Program-made: the position numbers and the translations under genes
From: CAIYRG01 sp964446945
GTDB lineage: Bacteria > Pseudomonadota > Alphaproteobacteria > Micropepsales > Micropepsaceae
DNA: 64,000 nucleotides
Assembly: GCA_964446945.1 (NCBI GenBank)
Contig: CAYUQO010000016.1
Span: forward strand, 1-64,000
Reading direction: 5' to 3'
The notes under the pieces: model-generated
Database searches by the model: none
What the model was told of the DNA's origin: nothing
What the model saw: only the letters and a program-made list of their open reading frames with translations
Shown: one piece after another, positions 34,100 through 42,500 of the stretch
How the letters are laid out: each line of letters begins with the position of its first letter
Numbering within the stretch: the first letter of the stretch is position 1

Positions 34100-34290
34100 A
34101 GAAATTGCCTCCCCCTGGTGGGGAGGCACGCGAATTTTCCGTTCAGAAAATTCGCGAGGTGGGGGGATGCTCAACGAATTACCCCCACCCGAAATTTTCT
34201 CCGCACGCGGCGCTCCGCGCCGCGGCAGACTGTTTGAATCGGCGCGCCTTCGGCGCGTCCGGGCGATCTCCCTACAAGTGGGAGGTTACA
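34100..34290. repeat. Mosaic palindromic repeat, six short hairpins (copy C)
   Basis: Stems in order: GCCTCCCC/GGGGAGGC (34107-34126), CGCGAATTTTC/GAAAATTCGCG (34129-34156), GGTGGGGG/CCCCCACC (about 34158-34189), CGCGGCG/CGCCGCG, GGCGCGCC/GGCGCGTC and TCTCCC/GGGAGG. It fills the 244-bp gap between converging genes and shares style and outer CTCCCC motif with the element at 1595, but not its central hairpins. Confidence 0.75.
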
Positions 34291-34309
34291 CTTTTGCTGC
34301 GGCTCAAAG

Positions 34310-35794
34310 TTATCGCAAATCCGCGAAGGGATCGGCGGGGGCGGCGGAGTCGAAATCCACCACGACGGTTTTCACCTCCGTATAGTGATGAATCGCTTCC
34401 ATGCCGTTCTCGCGCCCCAAACCGCTCAGCTTGTAGCCGCCATAGGGCAGCATGGGATGGGTAGTCCGGAAGGTATTGACCGTCACCAGGCCTGATTCCA
34501 GTGCCGCCGCAACCCTGTGCGCGCGCGATACATCCCTGGTCCACAGTCCTGCCACCAGCCCGTATTCCACATCATTGGCGAGCGTGACTGCTTCTTCCTC
34601 CGTCTCGAAGGGAATGACGGCCAGCACCGGGCCGAAGATTTCCTCCTGGGCCAGGCGTGAGCGGTTGTCGACGTCGGCGAAAACCGTCGGCTCGACGAAA
34701 TAGCCCCGATCGAAACCCTTGGGCCGGCCGCCGCCGGCGACAAGGCGCGCGCCGTCCTTCCTGCCGAGCTCGATATAGGATTGCGTTTTGGCCAACTGTT
34801 CGGCCGAGGTCTGCGGCCCGATTTGGGTTTTGGGGTCGAGCGGCATGCCGACGCGAATGCGGCGCGCGCGCGCAGCAATCCGGTCGAGAAATTCCGCATA
34901 GATCTTGCGCTGAACCAATAGCCGCGAACCGAGCGAGCAGGATTGGCCGGTCGAACGGAATGCGGATTGCGTAGCGACGATCAGCGCGCGTTCGATGTCG
35001 GCATCCTCGAAGATGATATGCGGTGACTTGCCGCCGCATTCAAAGGTGAGGCGCTTCAGATTCGCCGATGCGTCCTGCATGATCCTGCGCGCGGTGGCGT
35101 GGCTGCCGGTGAACGAGATCTTGTTGACGCCGCCATGGGCCGCGAGCGCCGCACCGGCAACATTTCCGTATCCCGGCACGATGTTCACCACACCGGCCGG
35201 AAACCCTGCCTCCGCGATGAGCTTGGCTACCTCGATGGCGCTGACGGGCGTTTGCTCGGCGGGTTTGAGCACGACGGCATTGCCGGCGGCGAGCGCGGGG
35301 CCGAGCTTCCAGGAATACAGCAGCGTCGGCGAATTCCACGGCAAAATCGCGCCTACGACGCCAACCGGCTCGCAGCGCGTGTAGGCGAGGGCCGACGGTT
35401 TGATCGGGATTTGCTCGCCGGTGATCTTGTCGGCGGCTCCGGCGAAAAAAATCAGCCATTCGACGGCACGCTGCACCTCGGACACCGTGTCGCGGAGCGG
35501 CTTGCCATTGTCGCGGCTTTCTGCTTCCGCGATTTTCGCTGCATCGCGGCGCAGGAGCGAAGCGAGTTTGAGCAGCAATTCGCCCCGTTGCGACGGCGTG
35601 ATTTTGGTTTTCCATGGGCCGGCCATCGCGGAGCGCGCTGCCGCCACGGCGAGATCGATATCCTGCTTGTCGGCCTCGGCAACTTCCGCCCAGACATCCT
35701 CGCTGGATGGGTCAATGGACTGGATTGTGCGGCCGGAACGGGGCAGCACCCACTCGCCGCCGATATATAGTTTGTCGTAGCTTCGTTCGCTCAT
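34310..35794 (-). CDS. NAD(P)-dependent aldehyde dehydrogenase
   Basis: A 494-residue enzyme of the ALDH superfamily that oxidises an aldehyde to its acid. The general-base Glu is in LTFECGGKSPHIIFEDAD and the nucleophilic Cys in FRSTGQSCSLGSRLLVQ; the cofactor loop SFTGSHATARRIM and NPWNSP-type ILPWNSPTLLYSWKLGPALAAGN are intact. Substrate is not evident from motifs. It is divergent from a split thiamine-diphosphate decarboxylase, 41 bp away, which suggests it may oxidise the aldehyde that enzyme makes (for example sulfo- or phosphono-acetaldehyde). Confidence 0.93.
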   Translation of the reverse strand: MSERSYDKLYIGGEWVLPRSGRTIQSIDPSSEDVWAEVAEADKQDIDLAVAAARSAMAGPWKTKITPSQRGELLLKLASLLRRDAAKIAEAESRDNGKPLRDTVSEVQRAVEWLIFFAGAADKITGEQIPIKPSALAYTRCEPVGVVGAILPWNSPTLLYSWKLGPALAAGNAVVLKPAEQTPVSAIEVAKLIAEAGFPAGVVNIVPGYGNVAGAALAAHGGVNKISFTGSHATARRIMQDASANLKRLTFECGGKSPHIIFEDADIERALIVATQSAFRSTGQSCSLGSRLLVQRKIYAEFLDRIAARARRIRVGMPLDPKTQIGPQTSAEQLAKTQSYIELGRKDGARLVAGGGRPKGFDRGYFVEPTVFADVDNRSRLAQEEIFGPVLAVIPFETEEEAVTLANDVEYGLVAGLWTRDVSRAHRVAAALESGLVTVNTFRTTHPMLPYGGYKLSGLGRENGMEAIHHYTEVKTVVVDFDSAAPADPFADLR

Positions 35795-35835
35795 GGCTGG
35801 ACTTTACAGGACGGGCAGGGGAGAAGAAAATTCAG

Positions 35836-36402
35836 ATGCTTCCCAAACTCACGAATCCTGTGACCTCCAACGAAGCGTGGCACGTTCCGATCATTCGCGC
35901 ACTGAAAGACAATGACGTGCGCCTCGTTGTCCATGTCCCGGACAATGTCCTGCGTCCGCTGATCGAAGCCGTCGCGAGTGATGATTACTTCACCAGTTTC
36001 GCCGCCACCCGGGAAGAGGAAGCAGTCGGAATCATCTGCGGAGCGGCCATGACGGGCTTGCGCGGCATTGTGCTGATGCAGACCAGCGGGTTTGCCACGC
36101 TCGCCAATGTGCTCGCATCGCTCGCTGTCGCAGCGCAAATTCCGGCACTTGTGATGGTTTCGGAGCGTGGGACTCTCGGCGACTTCCAGATCGCGCAGGC
36201 GATCACAGCCCGGGTCATGCGGCCGGTCCTGCAATCGCTCGGCATCGAGCACCATACCCTGACCCGGTTGGACGAGGCGCATTTCGTCACCAGCCGCGCC
36301 ATTACCCAGGCATACAAGACGCAAGCCCCTGCGGCCCTGATTCTGTCACCATTGCTGACGCGCAATCTGCCGGGCCGGCCGAGCACAGGTGGGAATGCGT
36401 AA
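35836..36402 (+). CDS. Split TPP-dependent decarboxylase, pyrimidine-binding (alpha) subunit
   Basis: A 188-residue protein equal to the N-terminal PYR domain of thiamine-diphosphate enzymes: VVHVPDNVLRPLIEAV, then TREEEAVGIICGAAMTGLRGIVLMQTSGFATLANVLASL, with the catalytic Glu in REEEAVG that activates the cofactor. This resembles the alpha subunits of sulfopyruvate decarboxylase (ComD) and phosphonopyruvate decarboxylase. Its TAA stop shares a base with the ATG of the next gene, which supplies the other half. Confidence 0.87.
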   Translation: MLPKLTNPVTSNEAWHVPIIRALKDNDVRLVVHVPDNVLRPLIEAVASDDYFTSFAATREEEAVGIICGAAMTGLRGIVLMQTSGFATLANVLASLAVAAQIPALVMVSERGTLGDFQIAQAITARVMRPVLQSLGIEHHTLTRLDEAHFVTSRAITQAYKTQAPAALILSPLLTRNLPGRPSTGGNA

Positions 36403-37007
36403 TGGAGCGGGGCGCATCCAATCTCAAATTGATGAGCCGTTTCGACCTGACCTGCCGTCTGGTGTCGCGGCTGAAGCACGATGAGGCCGTGATCGGCGGC
36501 ATCGGAAATTCCAATTTCGATTTGTGGAACGCCGGTCCGCGGCCGCAGAATTTCTACATGCTCGGCAGCATGGGGCTGGCCGTGCCGATCGCGCTGGGAG
36601 TCGCTTTGGCGCAACCGGAGCGAAGGGTGTTTGCGCTCGAAGGCGATGGTTCAATGCTGATGCAGTTGGGCGTTCTGACGACGATTGCCAATCGCGCCCC
36701 GAAGAATCTGGCGATTATCGTTTGGGACAATGCGATGTACCAGATCACCGGATCGCAACCGACGGCGTCTGCGGGCCATGCGGACTTTGCCGCGATCGCG
36801 CGGGGCGCCGGACTGGCAAACAGCGCCTGGGCGGCAGATGAACAGGAATTCGACGCTCTTGTGGAGCAGGCGCTGATGAAAGACGGGCCATGGTTCATTG
36901 CAGCGAAGATCGACGGTTCTGCGCCGAAAGGTCAGACGCCGCGCGAACCGGTGATCATCAAGGACCGCTTCACCCGCGCGATGGCGGTAAAGCCACTCTC
37001 GGGCTGA
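36402..37007 (+). CDS. Split TPP-dependent decarboxylase, diphosphate-binding (beta) subunit
   Basis: A 201-residue protein equal to the C-terminal PP domain. The TPP motif is VFALEGDGSMLMQLGVLTTIANRAPKNLAIIVWDN (GDG-x25-NN type; the final Asn-Asn is replaced by Asp-Asn, common in this group). LGSMGLAVPIALGVALAQPERR precedes it. Together with the preceding gene it should form an alpha2beta2 decarboxylase for a 2-oxo-acid carrying a sulfonate or phosphonate. The ALDH across the divergent promoter is the likely next enzyme. The exact substrate is unproven. Confidence 0.87.
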   Translation: MERGASNLKLMSRFDLTCRLVSRLKHDEAVIGGIGNSNFDLWNAGPRPQNFYMLGSMGLAVPIALGVALAQPERRVFALEGDGSMLMQLGVLTTIANRAPKNLAIIVWDNAMYQITGSQPTASAGHADFAAIARGAGLANSAWAADEQEFDALVEQALMKDGPWFIAAKIDGSAPKGQTPREPVIIKDRFTRAMAVKPLSG

Positions 37008-37013
37008 TTTGTC

Positions 37014-38663
37014 TCAGACCAACAGTGTCGATGCGCGGGCTTTCTCATCGATTGAGATCCAGCGCGTACGGTGGAAGTCGAGCAGATTATCTTCCCAGCC
37101 TTTGACATAGGGCCGGACAAGCGCTCCGGAGATATTGAAGTTCAGCGGTATCCACGCATTGTCTTTCAGTGCAATGGATTCGGCTTGCGCCAGCAGTGCG
37201 CCGCGTTTTGTTAGATCCAGCTCGTTGTTGGCCTGGTCAAGCAGGCTGTTATAGGTTGGATTGTTGTAACTGCCGTAATTGTTGGCATTGTCCTTTCGCA
37301 ACAAATCGAGAAACGTCGTGGGATCGTCGTAATCTCCGATCCAGCCCGGATTGCAGATTTCAAAGTCTTTGGTTTGTACACGGTCGTAAAAAATTGCGGC
37401 ATCGAGTTGCAGAATCTGCGCATCGACATAAATCTGTTTCCACATCTGCTGGATCGCGACCGGATCGCGCCGGGCGGTTGGCGCCGCCGAACGGATCATC
37501 AGCGACGTCCGGAGCAGATTGTCCGGTCCGTAACCAGCCTGCTGCATCAGCATTTGCGCGCGTTTGAGCCGGTCCGGGAATGGCATGGATTTGAAATCGA
37601 GGAATACCCCGCCGGGATAATTCGCCGTGCCCGGCGGTATCAGGTTGTATGCGACAGGTTCGCCCACGCGATCGATCTTGTTGACGATGGTTTCGCGATC
37701 GACCGCAAGGCTGAGCGCCTCGCGCACCCGCGGGTCGTCGAATGGCTTCATGGCCATGTTGGTGGTCAGATACTCGATCGCCAGGATCGGGTTGAGACGC
37801 AATAGCTCGGGCATATTGGCGCGCAGCCAATTGATCTGCTGCGCTGGCATTTTGTCCTGACTGTCGAGTTCTCCTGCCCTAAGGCGTTTCAACGCCGCCG
37901 GGTAATCGGAAGTCGGATAGAAAATCACCCGGTCGATATGGACATTGCCGGCATCATAAAATTTTGGATTCTTGACCACCGTAATGTGGTCGTTAGATGC
38001 CCATTCGGACAGGGTGTAGGGTCCGTTGCAGACGTAAGCACCGGGCTTCGCGAATGTGTCACCCCTCGCCAACACCACGTGCCGCGGCACCGGGTACATC
38101 GTCATGTGACTGACGATCTGCAGGAAGTAGGGCACCGGGTGCTCGAGCTCCACAATCAGCGTCCTGGAATCACGAGCGCGCACACCTAAAGATTCCAATG
38201 GCATTTTCCCGGTATTGACCGCCTGCGCATTTTTGAGCGGGTACAGGAAATACGCGTAGATAGCTGCTGTCTTCGGATCGAGCATGCGCCGCCAGGCAAA
38301 GACGAAATCGTCCGCTGTGACCGGCATGCCGTCGGACCAGAGGTGATCGCGCAAATGGAAGGTCCAGGTTTTGCCGTCCTCCGATTGTTCCCAGCGTTCG
38401 GCCGCCCCGGCAATTGGTTTTGACTGCGCGTCGTATGTCGTCAGCCCGATCAGCATGTCCCCCATGACGTTGTCTTCGTAATTGGCTTGTGTGTGATGGG
38501 GATCAAGGCTGGCCGGCTCGGCGCCGTTACCGCGGTTGAACACAACCTCGCCCGGACGTGCCGCGAATCGGGTTTGTGTCGGGGTGCCGCTCTGGCCGCA
38601 AGACGCGAGCAGTGCTGCCGAACCGGCGGAGAGCAGGAAAGAGCGGCGGTTGTGTAGACGCAT
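37014..38663 (-). CDS. Oligopeptide ABC transporter, substrate-binding lipoprotein
   Basis: A 549-residue periplasmic protein of the SBP_bac_5 (OppA/DppA) family. N-terminus MRLHNRRSFLLSAGSAALLASC combines a twin-arginine-like RRSFLL with a lipobox LASC, so it may be a Tat-exported lipoprotein. The binding domain shows GNGAEPASLDPHHTQANYEDNV, DGKTWTFHLRDHLWSDGMPVTADDFVFAWRRMLDP and the late NPGWIGDYDDPTTFLDLL. It is the last gene of the operon and follows the ATPase by four bases. Ligand is likely a peptide. Confidence 0.92.
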   Translation of the reverse strand: MRLHNRRSFLLSAGSAALLASCGQSGTPTQTRFAARPGEVVFNRGNGAEPASLDPHHTQANYEDNVMGDMLIGLTTYDAQSKPIAGAAERWEQSEDGKTWTFHLRDHLWSDGMPVTADDFVFAWRRMLDPKTAAIYAYFLYPLKNAQAVNTGKMPLESLGVRARDSRTLIVELEHPVPYFLQIVSHMTMYPVPRHVVLARGDTFAKPGAYVCNGPYTLSEWASNDHITVVKNPKFYDAGNVHIDRVIFYPTSDYPAALKRLRAGELDSQDKMPAQQINWLRANMPELLRLNPILAIEYLTTNMAMKPFDDPRVREALSLAVDRETIVNKIDRVGEPVAYNLIPPGTANYPGGVFLDFKSMPFPDRLKRAQMLMQQAGYGPDNLLRTSLMIRSAAPTARRDPVAIQQMWKQIYVDAQILQLDAAIFYDRVQTKDFEICNPGWIGDYDDPTTFLDLLRKDNANNYGSYNNPTYNSLLDQANNELDLTKRGALLAQAESIALKDNAWIPLNFNISGALVRPYVKGWEDNLLDFHRTRWISIDEKARASTLLV

Positions 38664-38667
38664 GGCG

Positions 38668-40479
38668 TTACAGCGGATCATATTCGGCGACGAAATGGCC
38701 GGGCGAAACCTCGACCAGCTTCGGCCGATATTGTTCCGCATCGGGATCATCGACGCGCTTTGATTTCAGGAACATGAGCGGCGAACGCGTATCGAGCGGC
38801 GAGGGCAGTTCAGGCGGAAGCGCGCGCCGCGGCTTGGCGCGTTCGGCCACCGGGTCGGGAATTGGCACTGCGGACATCAGTGCGCGCGTGTAGGGATGAC
38901 GAGGATCAAGATAGATGGCATCGCTTGGCGCCATTTCGACCACCCTCCCGAGATAAAGCACCATCACCCGGTGCGATACGCGCCGGACGACCGACAGATC
39001 ATGGCTGATGAAAATCAGCGACATGCCGAATTCGGATTGAAGCGACATCAACAGGTCGACGATCTGGGCCTGAATGGAAACATCGAGCGCACTGACGGCT
39101 TCGTCGCAAACTACGAGCTTCGGACGCAGCACCATGGCCCGGGCAATCCCGACCCGCTGGTTTTGTCCGCCGGAGAACTCATGCGGATAGCGGTTGACCC
39201 ACAGCGGATCGAGCCCGACCTTCTGCATCATCCCGCGGACCCTGCTCTCGGTTTCGGCGCGCGACAGATCGGGTTCGAGCGAGCGCAAGGGTTCGGCAAT
39301 GCTTTCGCCGATCGTCATGCGGGGATCGAGGCTGGCCAGCGGATCCTGGAAAACGATCTGGAATTCCTTGCGCATCGCGCGGAGCTGGCGTTCTTCCTGC
39401 GCGGGGAGATTGCGTCCACACCACACCACGGTGCCGGAGGTTTCGGGCAACAGACGGATCACGGCGCGCGCCAAAGTCGATTTTCCGCAACCAGATTCGC
39501 CGACGACGCCAAGCGTTTCGCCCTCTTTAAGAGTGAAACTGACACCGTCTACTGCGCGCAACGGTTTGTAGCGTGGGATCAGGGTTCCTCCGACGCGGAT
39601 CGGAAACCATACTTTCATGTCTTCAACCGCCAACAGATCGGGCGCATCCGCGGGCGGCGCTGGTGGCGCTTTCGCATGTCCATTGAAATTCTGTCGATCG
39701 ATGCGCGGCATGGAATCGAGCAGCATCCGCGTATATGTGTGCTGCGGCCGATAGAAGATATCTTCGACCGGACCCGCTTCGACAAATTCCCCATTGCGCA
39801 TGACCTGTACGCGGTCTGCGATCGAGGCAATCACGCCCATGTCGTGGCTGATCAGCGCGATCGACGTGTTCAGCTGCTTGCGCAGATCGCGCATGATGTC
39901 GAGAATTTGCGCCTGCACGGTGACATCGAGTGCGGTCGTCGGCTCATCGGCGATGAGCAGGTCTGGCCCACAGGCTGTCGCGATGGCAATCATGACCCGC
40001 TGCCGCATGCCGCCGGACAATTCGTGGGGATATTGGCGCATGCGCCGTTTGGCTTCCGGAATGCGCACCAGCTCGAGCGTTTCCAGTGCCCTCTGCGCGG
40101 CCGCTTTGCGGCTCATTCCACGATGAATGCGCAGTGTTTCGATAATCTGTTCGCCGACGCGCATATGGGGCGTGAGCGAGGTCAGCGGGTCCTGAAAGAT
40201 CATGGTGATCTTTGAGCCGCGGATGCGATTCAGCCGCGATTGCGGCGCGCCGATCAGTTCTTCGCCGCGATAGGCAACGCTGCCCGACACTTTTCCATTG
40301 CCGGCAATGAGGCCGATGGCAGCCAGGAAAAGCTGGCTCTTTCCCGAGCCGGATTCGCCGACAATGCCGACGCATTCTCCCGGATCAATTTCCAAGCTGA
40401 CATTTTTGACCGCGTGCACTTCGCCGTCATAGGTCGAGAACCGGACGTCCAGGTTTCGCACTGACAGAATGGGCGCCAT
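38668..40479 (-). CDS. Oligopeptide ABC transporter, fused double ATPase (OppD-OppF)
   Basis: A 603-residue protein with two complete nucleotide-binding domains. First: Walker A GESGSGKSQ, signature LSGGMRQRVMIAI, Walker B LLIADEPTTALDV. Second: Walker A GESGCGKST, signature FSGGQNQRVGIARAM, Walker B LVVCDEAVSALDV. The usual separate OppD and OppF are fused, as in YejF and GsiA. Note Asp-Glu-Ala in the second Walker B instead of Asp-Glu-Pro. The start is one base after the permease stop. It powers import by the two downstream-coded permease partners. Confidence 0.94.
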   Translation of the reverse strand: MAPILSVRNLDVRFSTYDGEVHAVKNVSLEIDPGECVGIVGESGSGKSQLFLAAIGLIAGNGKVSGSVAYRGEELIGAPQSRLNRIRGSKITMIFQDPLTSLTPHMRVGEQIIETLRIHRGMSRKAAAQRALETLELVRIPEAKRRMRQYPHELSGGMRQRVMIAIATACGPDLLIADEPTTALDVTVQAQILDIMRDLRKQLNTSIALISHDMGVIASIADRVQVMRNGEFVEAGPVEDIFYRPQHTYTRMLLDSMPRIDRQNFNGHAKAPPAPPADAPDLLAVEDMKVWFPIRVGGTLIPRYKPLRAVDGVSFTLKEGETLGVVGESGCGKSTLARAVIRLLPETSGTVVWCGRNLPAQEERQLRAMRKEFQIVFQDPLASLDPRMTIGESIAEPLRSLEPDLSRAETESRVRGMMQKVGLDPLWVNRYPHEFSGGQNQRVGIARAMVLRPKLVVCDEAVSALDVSIQAQIVDLLMSLQSEFGMSLIFISHDLSVVRRVSHRVMVLYLGRVVEMAPSDAIYLDPRHPYTRALMSAVPIPDPVAERAKPRRALPPELPSPLDTRSPLMFLKSKRVDDPDAEQYRPKLVEVSPGHFVAEYDPL

Positions 40480-40480
40480 G

Positions 40481-41431
40481 TCAGCGGTCCTTGGGATCGA
40501 GGGCATCGCGCAAGCCATCCCCGATGAAATTGAAGCAGAATAGCGTCAGCGCCATGAACAGCCCGGGGAAAAGCAGGGTCCAGGGCGCAGTCTCCATAGT
40601 CGCGGCGCCGTCTGAAATCAGCACACCCCAGGAGGTCAGTGGTTCGCGAATGCCGAGTCCGAGAAAGGAAAGAAAGCTCTCGGCCAGAATCACGCCCGGA
40701 ATGGTCAGCGTCACGTAAACAATCACCGGTCCAATGACATTGGGAATGATGTGGCGGCGAATGATTCCGAATGTTCCGACACCGGCCGCGCGTGCCGCTT
40801 CGACGAATTCCTTCTGCTTGGCGGAAAGCGTCTGGCCGCGGACAATTCGCGCCATGGTGAGCCAGGAAACCGCGCCGATGGCCAGAAACAGCAGAATGAA
40901 ATTCTGATTGAAGATCACCATCAGGATGATGACGAAGAAAATAAACGGCAGGGCATAGAGGATGTCCACCGCCCGCATCATGAAGGAATCGGTCTTGCCG
41001 CCGATGAAACCCGCCGCAGCGCCGTAGAGAACGCCGATGACGAGGCTGACCAGCGTGGCGACAACACCAACCGCGAGCGAAACGCGCGCACCGTAAAGCA
41101 CCCGGATGAACAGATCACGTCCGACAATGTCGGTGCCGAACCAATGTGCGCCGCCGGCGTGGCAGGTGAAGGCATCGGCCGGCCACCAGGCCGGAGCACA
41201 GGAGATCAGGTTGTAATCGATATCGCTGTAGCTGTAGGGCGAAAGCAGCGGCGCGAAGACCGCCATCATCGTGATGATCGCGAGCAGGACCATGCTCACC
41301 ACCGCGGCCTTGTTGCGGAACAACCGCCGCCGCGCATCTGCAAGCAGGCTGCGTCCCTTGACGCCTTCGAGCTTTTCCATGAGCTCGCCGTCGGCGCGTG
41401 AGGCTGCAGTTTGGCGGTAGAGAAAATTCAC
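40481..41431 (-). CDS. Oligopeptide ABC transporter permease (OppC type)
   Basis: A 316-residue inner-membrane permease. The EAA loop is EAARAAGVGTFGIIRRHIIPNVIGPVIVY, typical of BPD_transp_1 permeases; six helices follow the cytoplasmic N-terminus. The large periplasmic loop after the first helix (SDIDYNLISCAPAWWPADAFTCHAGGAHWFGTD) is the OppC/DppC hallmark. Start overlaps the OppB stop by four bases (ATGA). Confidence 0.93.
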   Translation of the reverse strand: MNFLYRQTAASRADGELMEKLEGVKGRSLLADARRRLFRNKAAVVSMVLLAIITMMAVFAPLLSPYSYSDIDYNLISCAPAWWPADAFTCHAGGAHWFGTDIVGRDLFIRVLYGARVSLAVGVVATLVSLVIGVLYGAAAGFIGGKTDSFMMRAVDILYALPFIFFVIILMVIFNQNFILLFLAIGAVSWLTMARIVRGQTLSAKQKEFVEAARAAGVGTFGIIRRHIIPNVIGPVIVYVTLTIPGVILAESFLSFLGLGIREPLTSWGVLISDGAATMETAPWTLLFPGLFMALTLFCFNFIGDGLRDALDPKDR

Positions 41432-42372
41432 TGGTATCTCACGCGCGGATCAAGCACGCCGTAAAGCAGGTCGGCGATCAGGTTCAATCCGATGATGAGT
41501 GCGGCGTAAAAAATCGTGACGCCCATCACCAGCGTGTAGTCGCGGTTCAGCGCCGCCTGAACGAAGTAGCGGCCGATTCCCGGAATACCGAAAATCTGCT
41601 CCACGACCAGAGAGCCGCTGACGATATCGGCAAGCGCCGGACCGAGATAACTGACCATCGGCAGCAGCCCGGCGCGCAGCGCGTGATGCACGACGATGCG
41701 CCATGACGGCAGTCCCTTGGCACGCGCCGTACGGATGAAATTCGAGCGCAGCACCTCAACCATGCTGCCGCGTGTCAGCCGCGCGATCACGGCAATGGGG
41801 GCGAGCGAAAGGACAATCACCGGCAAAATGAGATTTGGCACTGCGCCCTTGTTCCAGCCGCCGACCGGGAGCGACAGATCAAGACCGAACAGATGCACGC
41901 CGTAAATGCCGAAGATCAGCTGCAGCAGCGGTGCAATCACGAAGGATGGCACCGTGATTCCGATCATGGCGAAAGTCATGACCGAGTAATCGGGCGGGCG
42001 GTTTTGCCGAAGAGCCGCAATGATCCCAAGTGTCGTGCCGACCGCAATCGCGAGAATCATGGCCAGCAGTCCGAGCTTTAGGCTGACCGGAAAACCGTTG
42101 GCAATCAGCTGCGTGACGGTGAAATCGCGGATCTTGTAGGAAGGTCCGAAATCGCCATGCAGCAATTTCCCCAGATAGATGAAATATTGCTGATAGACCG
42201 GCTTATCGAGATCATAGGCGGCGGCGACATTCTTGGCGATTTCCGGCGGCAGGCGACGTTCACTGTCGAATGGCCCGCCGGGCGCGAGGCGCATCATGAA
42301 GAACGCGAGTGTAATGATGATGAACAGCGTCGGGATCGCGCCGAGGATTCGTCTGATCGCGTAATTCAGCAT
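41428..42372 (-). CDS. Oligopeptide ABC transporter permease (OppB type)
   Basis: A 314-residue inner-membrane permease and first gene of the operon OppB-OppC-OppDF-OppA. N-terminus MLNYAIRRILGAIPTLFIIITLAFFMMRLAPGGPF is the family signature, and the EAA loop is TARAKGLPSWRIVVHHALRAGLLPMVS. The promoter should lie in the 128 bp upstream, which follow the binding-protein gene at 42501. Confidence 0.93.
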   Translation of the reverse strand: MLNYAIRRILGAIPTLFIIITLAFFMMRLAPGGPFDSERRLPPEIAKNVAAAYDLDKPVYQQYFIYLGKLLHGDFGPSYKIRDFTVTQLIANGFPVSLKLGLLAMILAIAVGTTLGIIAALRQNRPPDYSVMTFAMIGITVPSFVIAPLLQLIFGIYGVHLFGLDLSLPVGGWNKGAVPNLILPVIVLSLAPIAVIARLTRGSMVEVLRSNFIRTARAKGLPSWRIVVHHALRAGLLPMVSYLGPALADIVSGSLVVEQIFGIPGIGRYFVQAALNRDYTLVMGVTIFYAALIIGLNLIADLLYGVLDPRVRYQ

Positions 42373-42500
42373 CTACTGTGTCGCGGCTCCCGGCTACGGC
42401 CAGATGGGCAGGGGGATCTCTGCTGTGCTCAAGCTTCTTGAGCGTGCGGGTAATGTCAACCGCAAGAGACCAGTTTAGCAGCCGCGGGGCGGGCCGAGAG

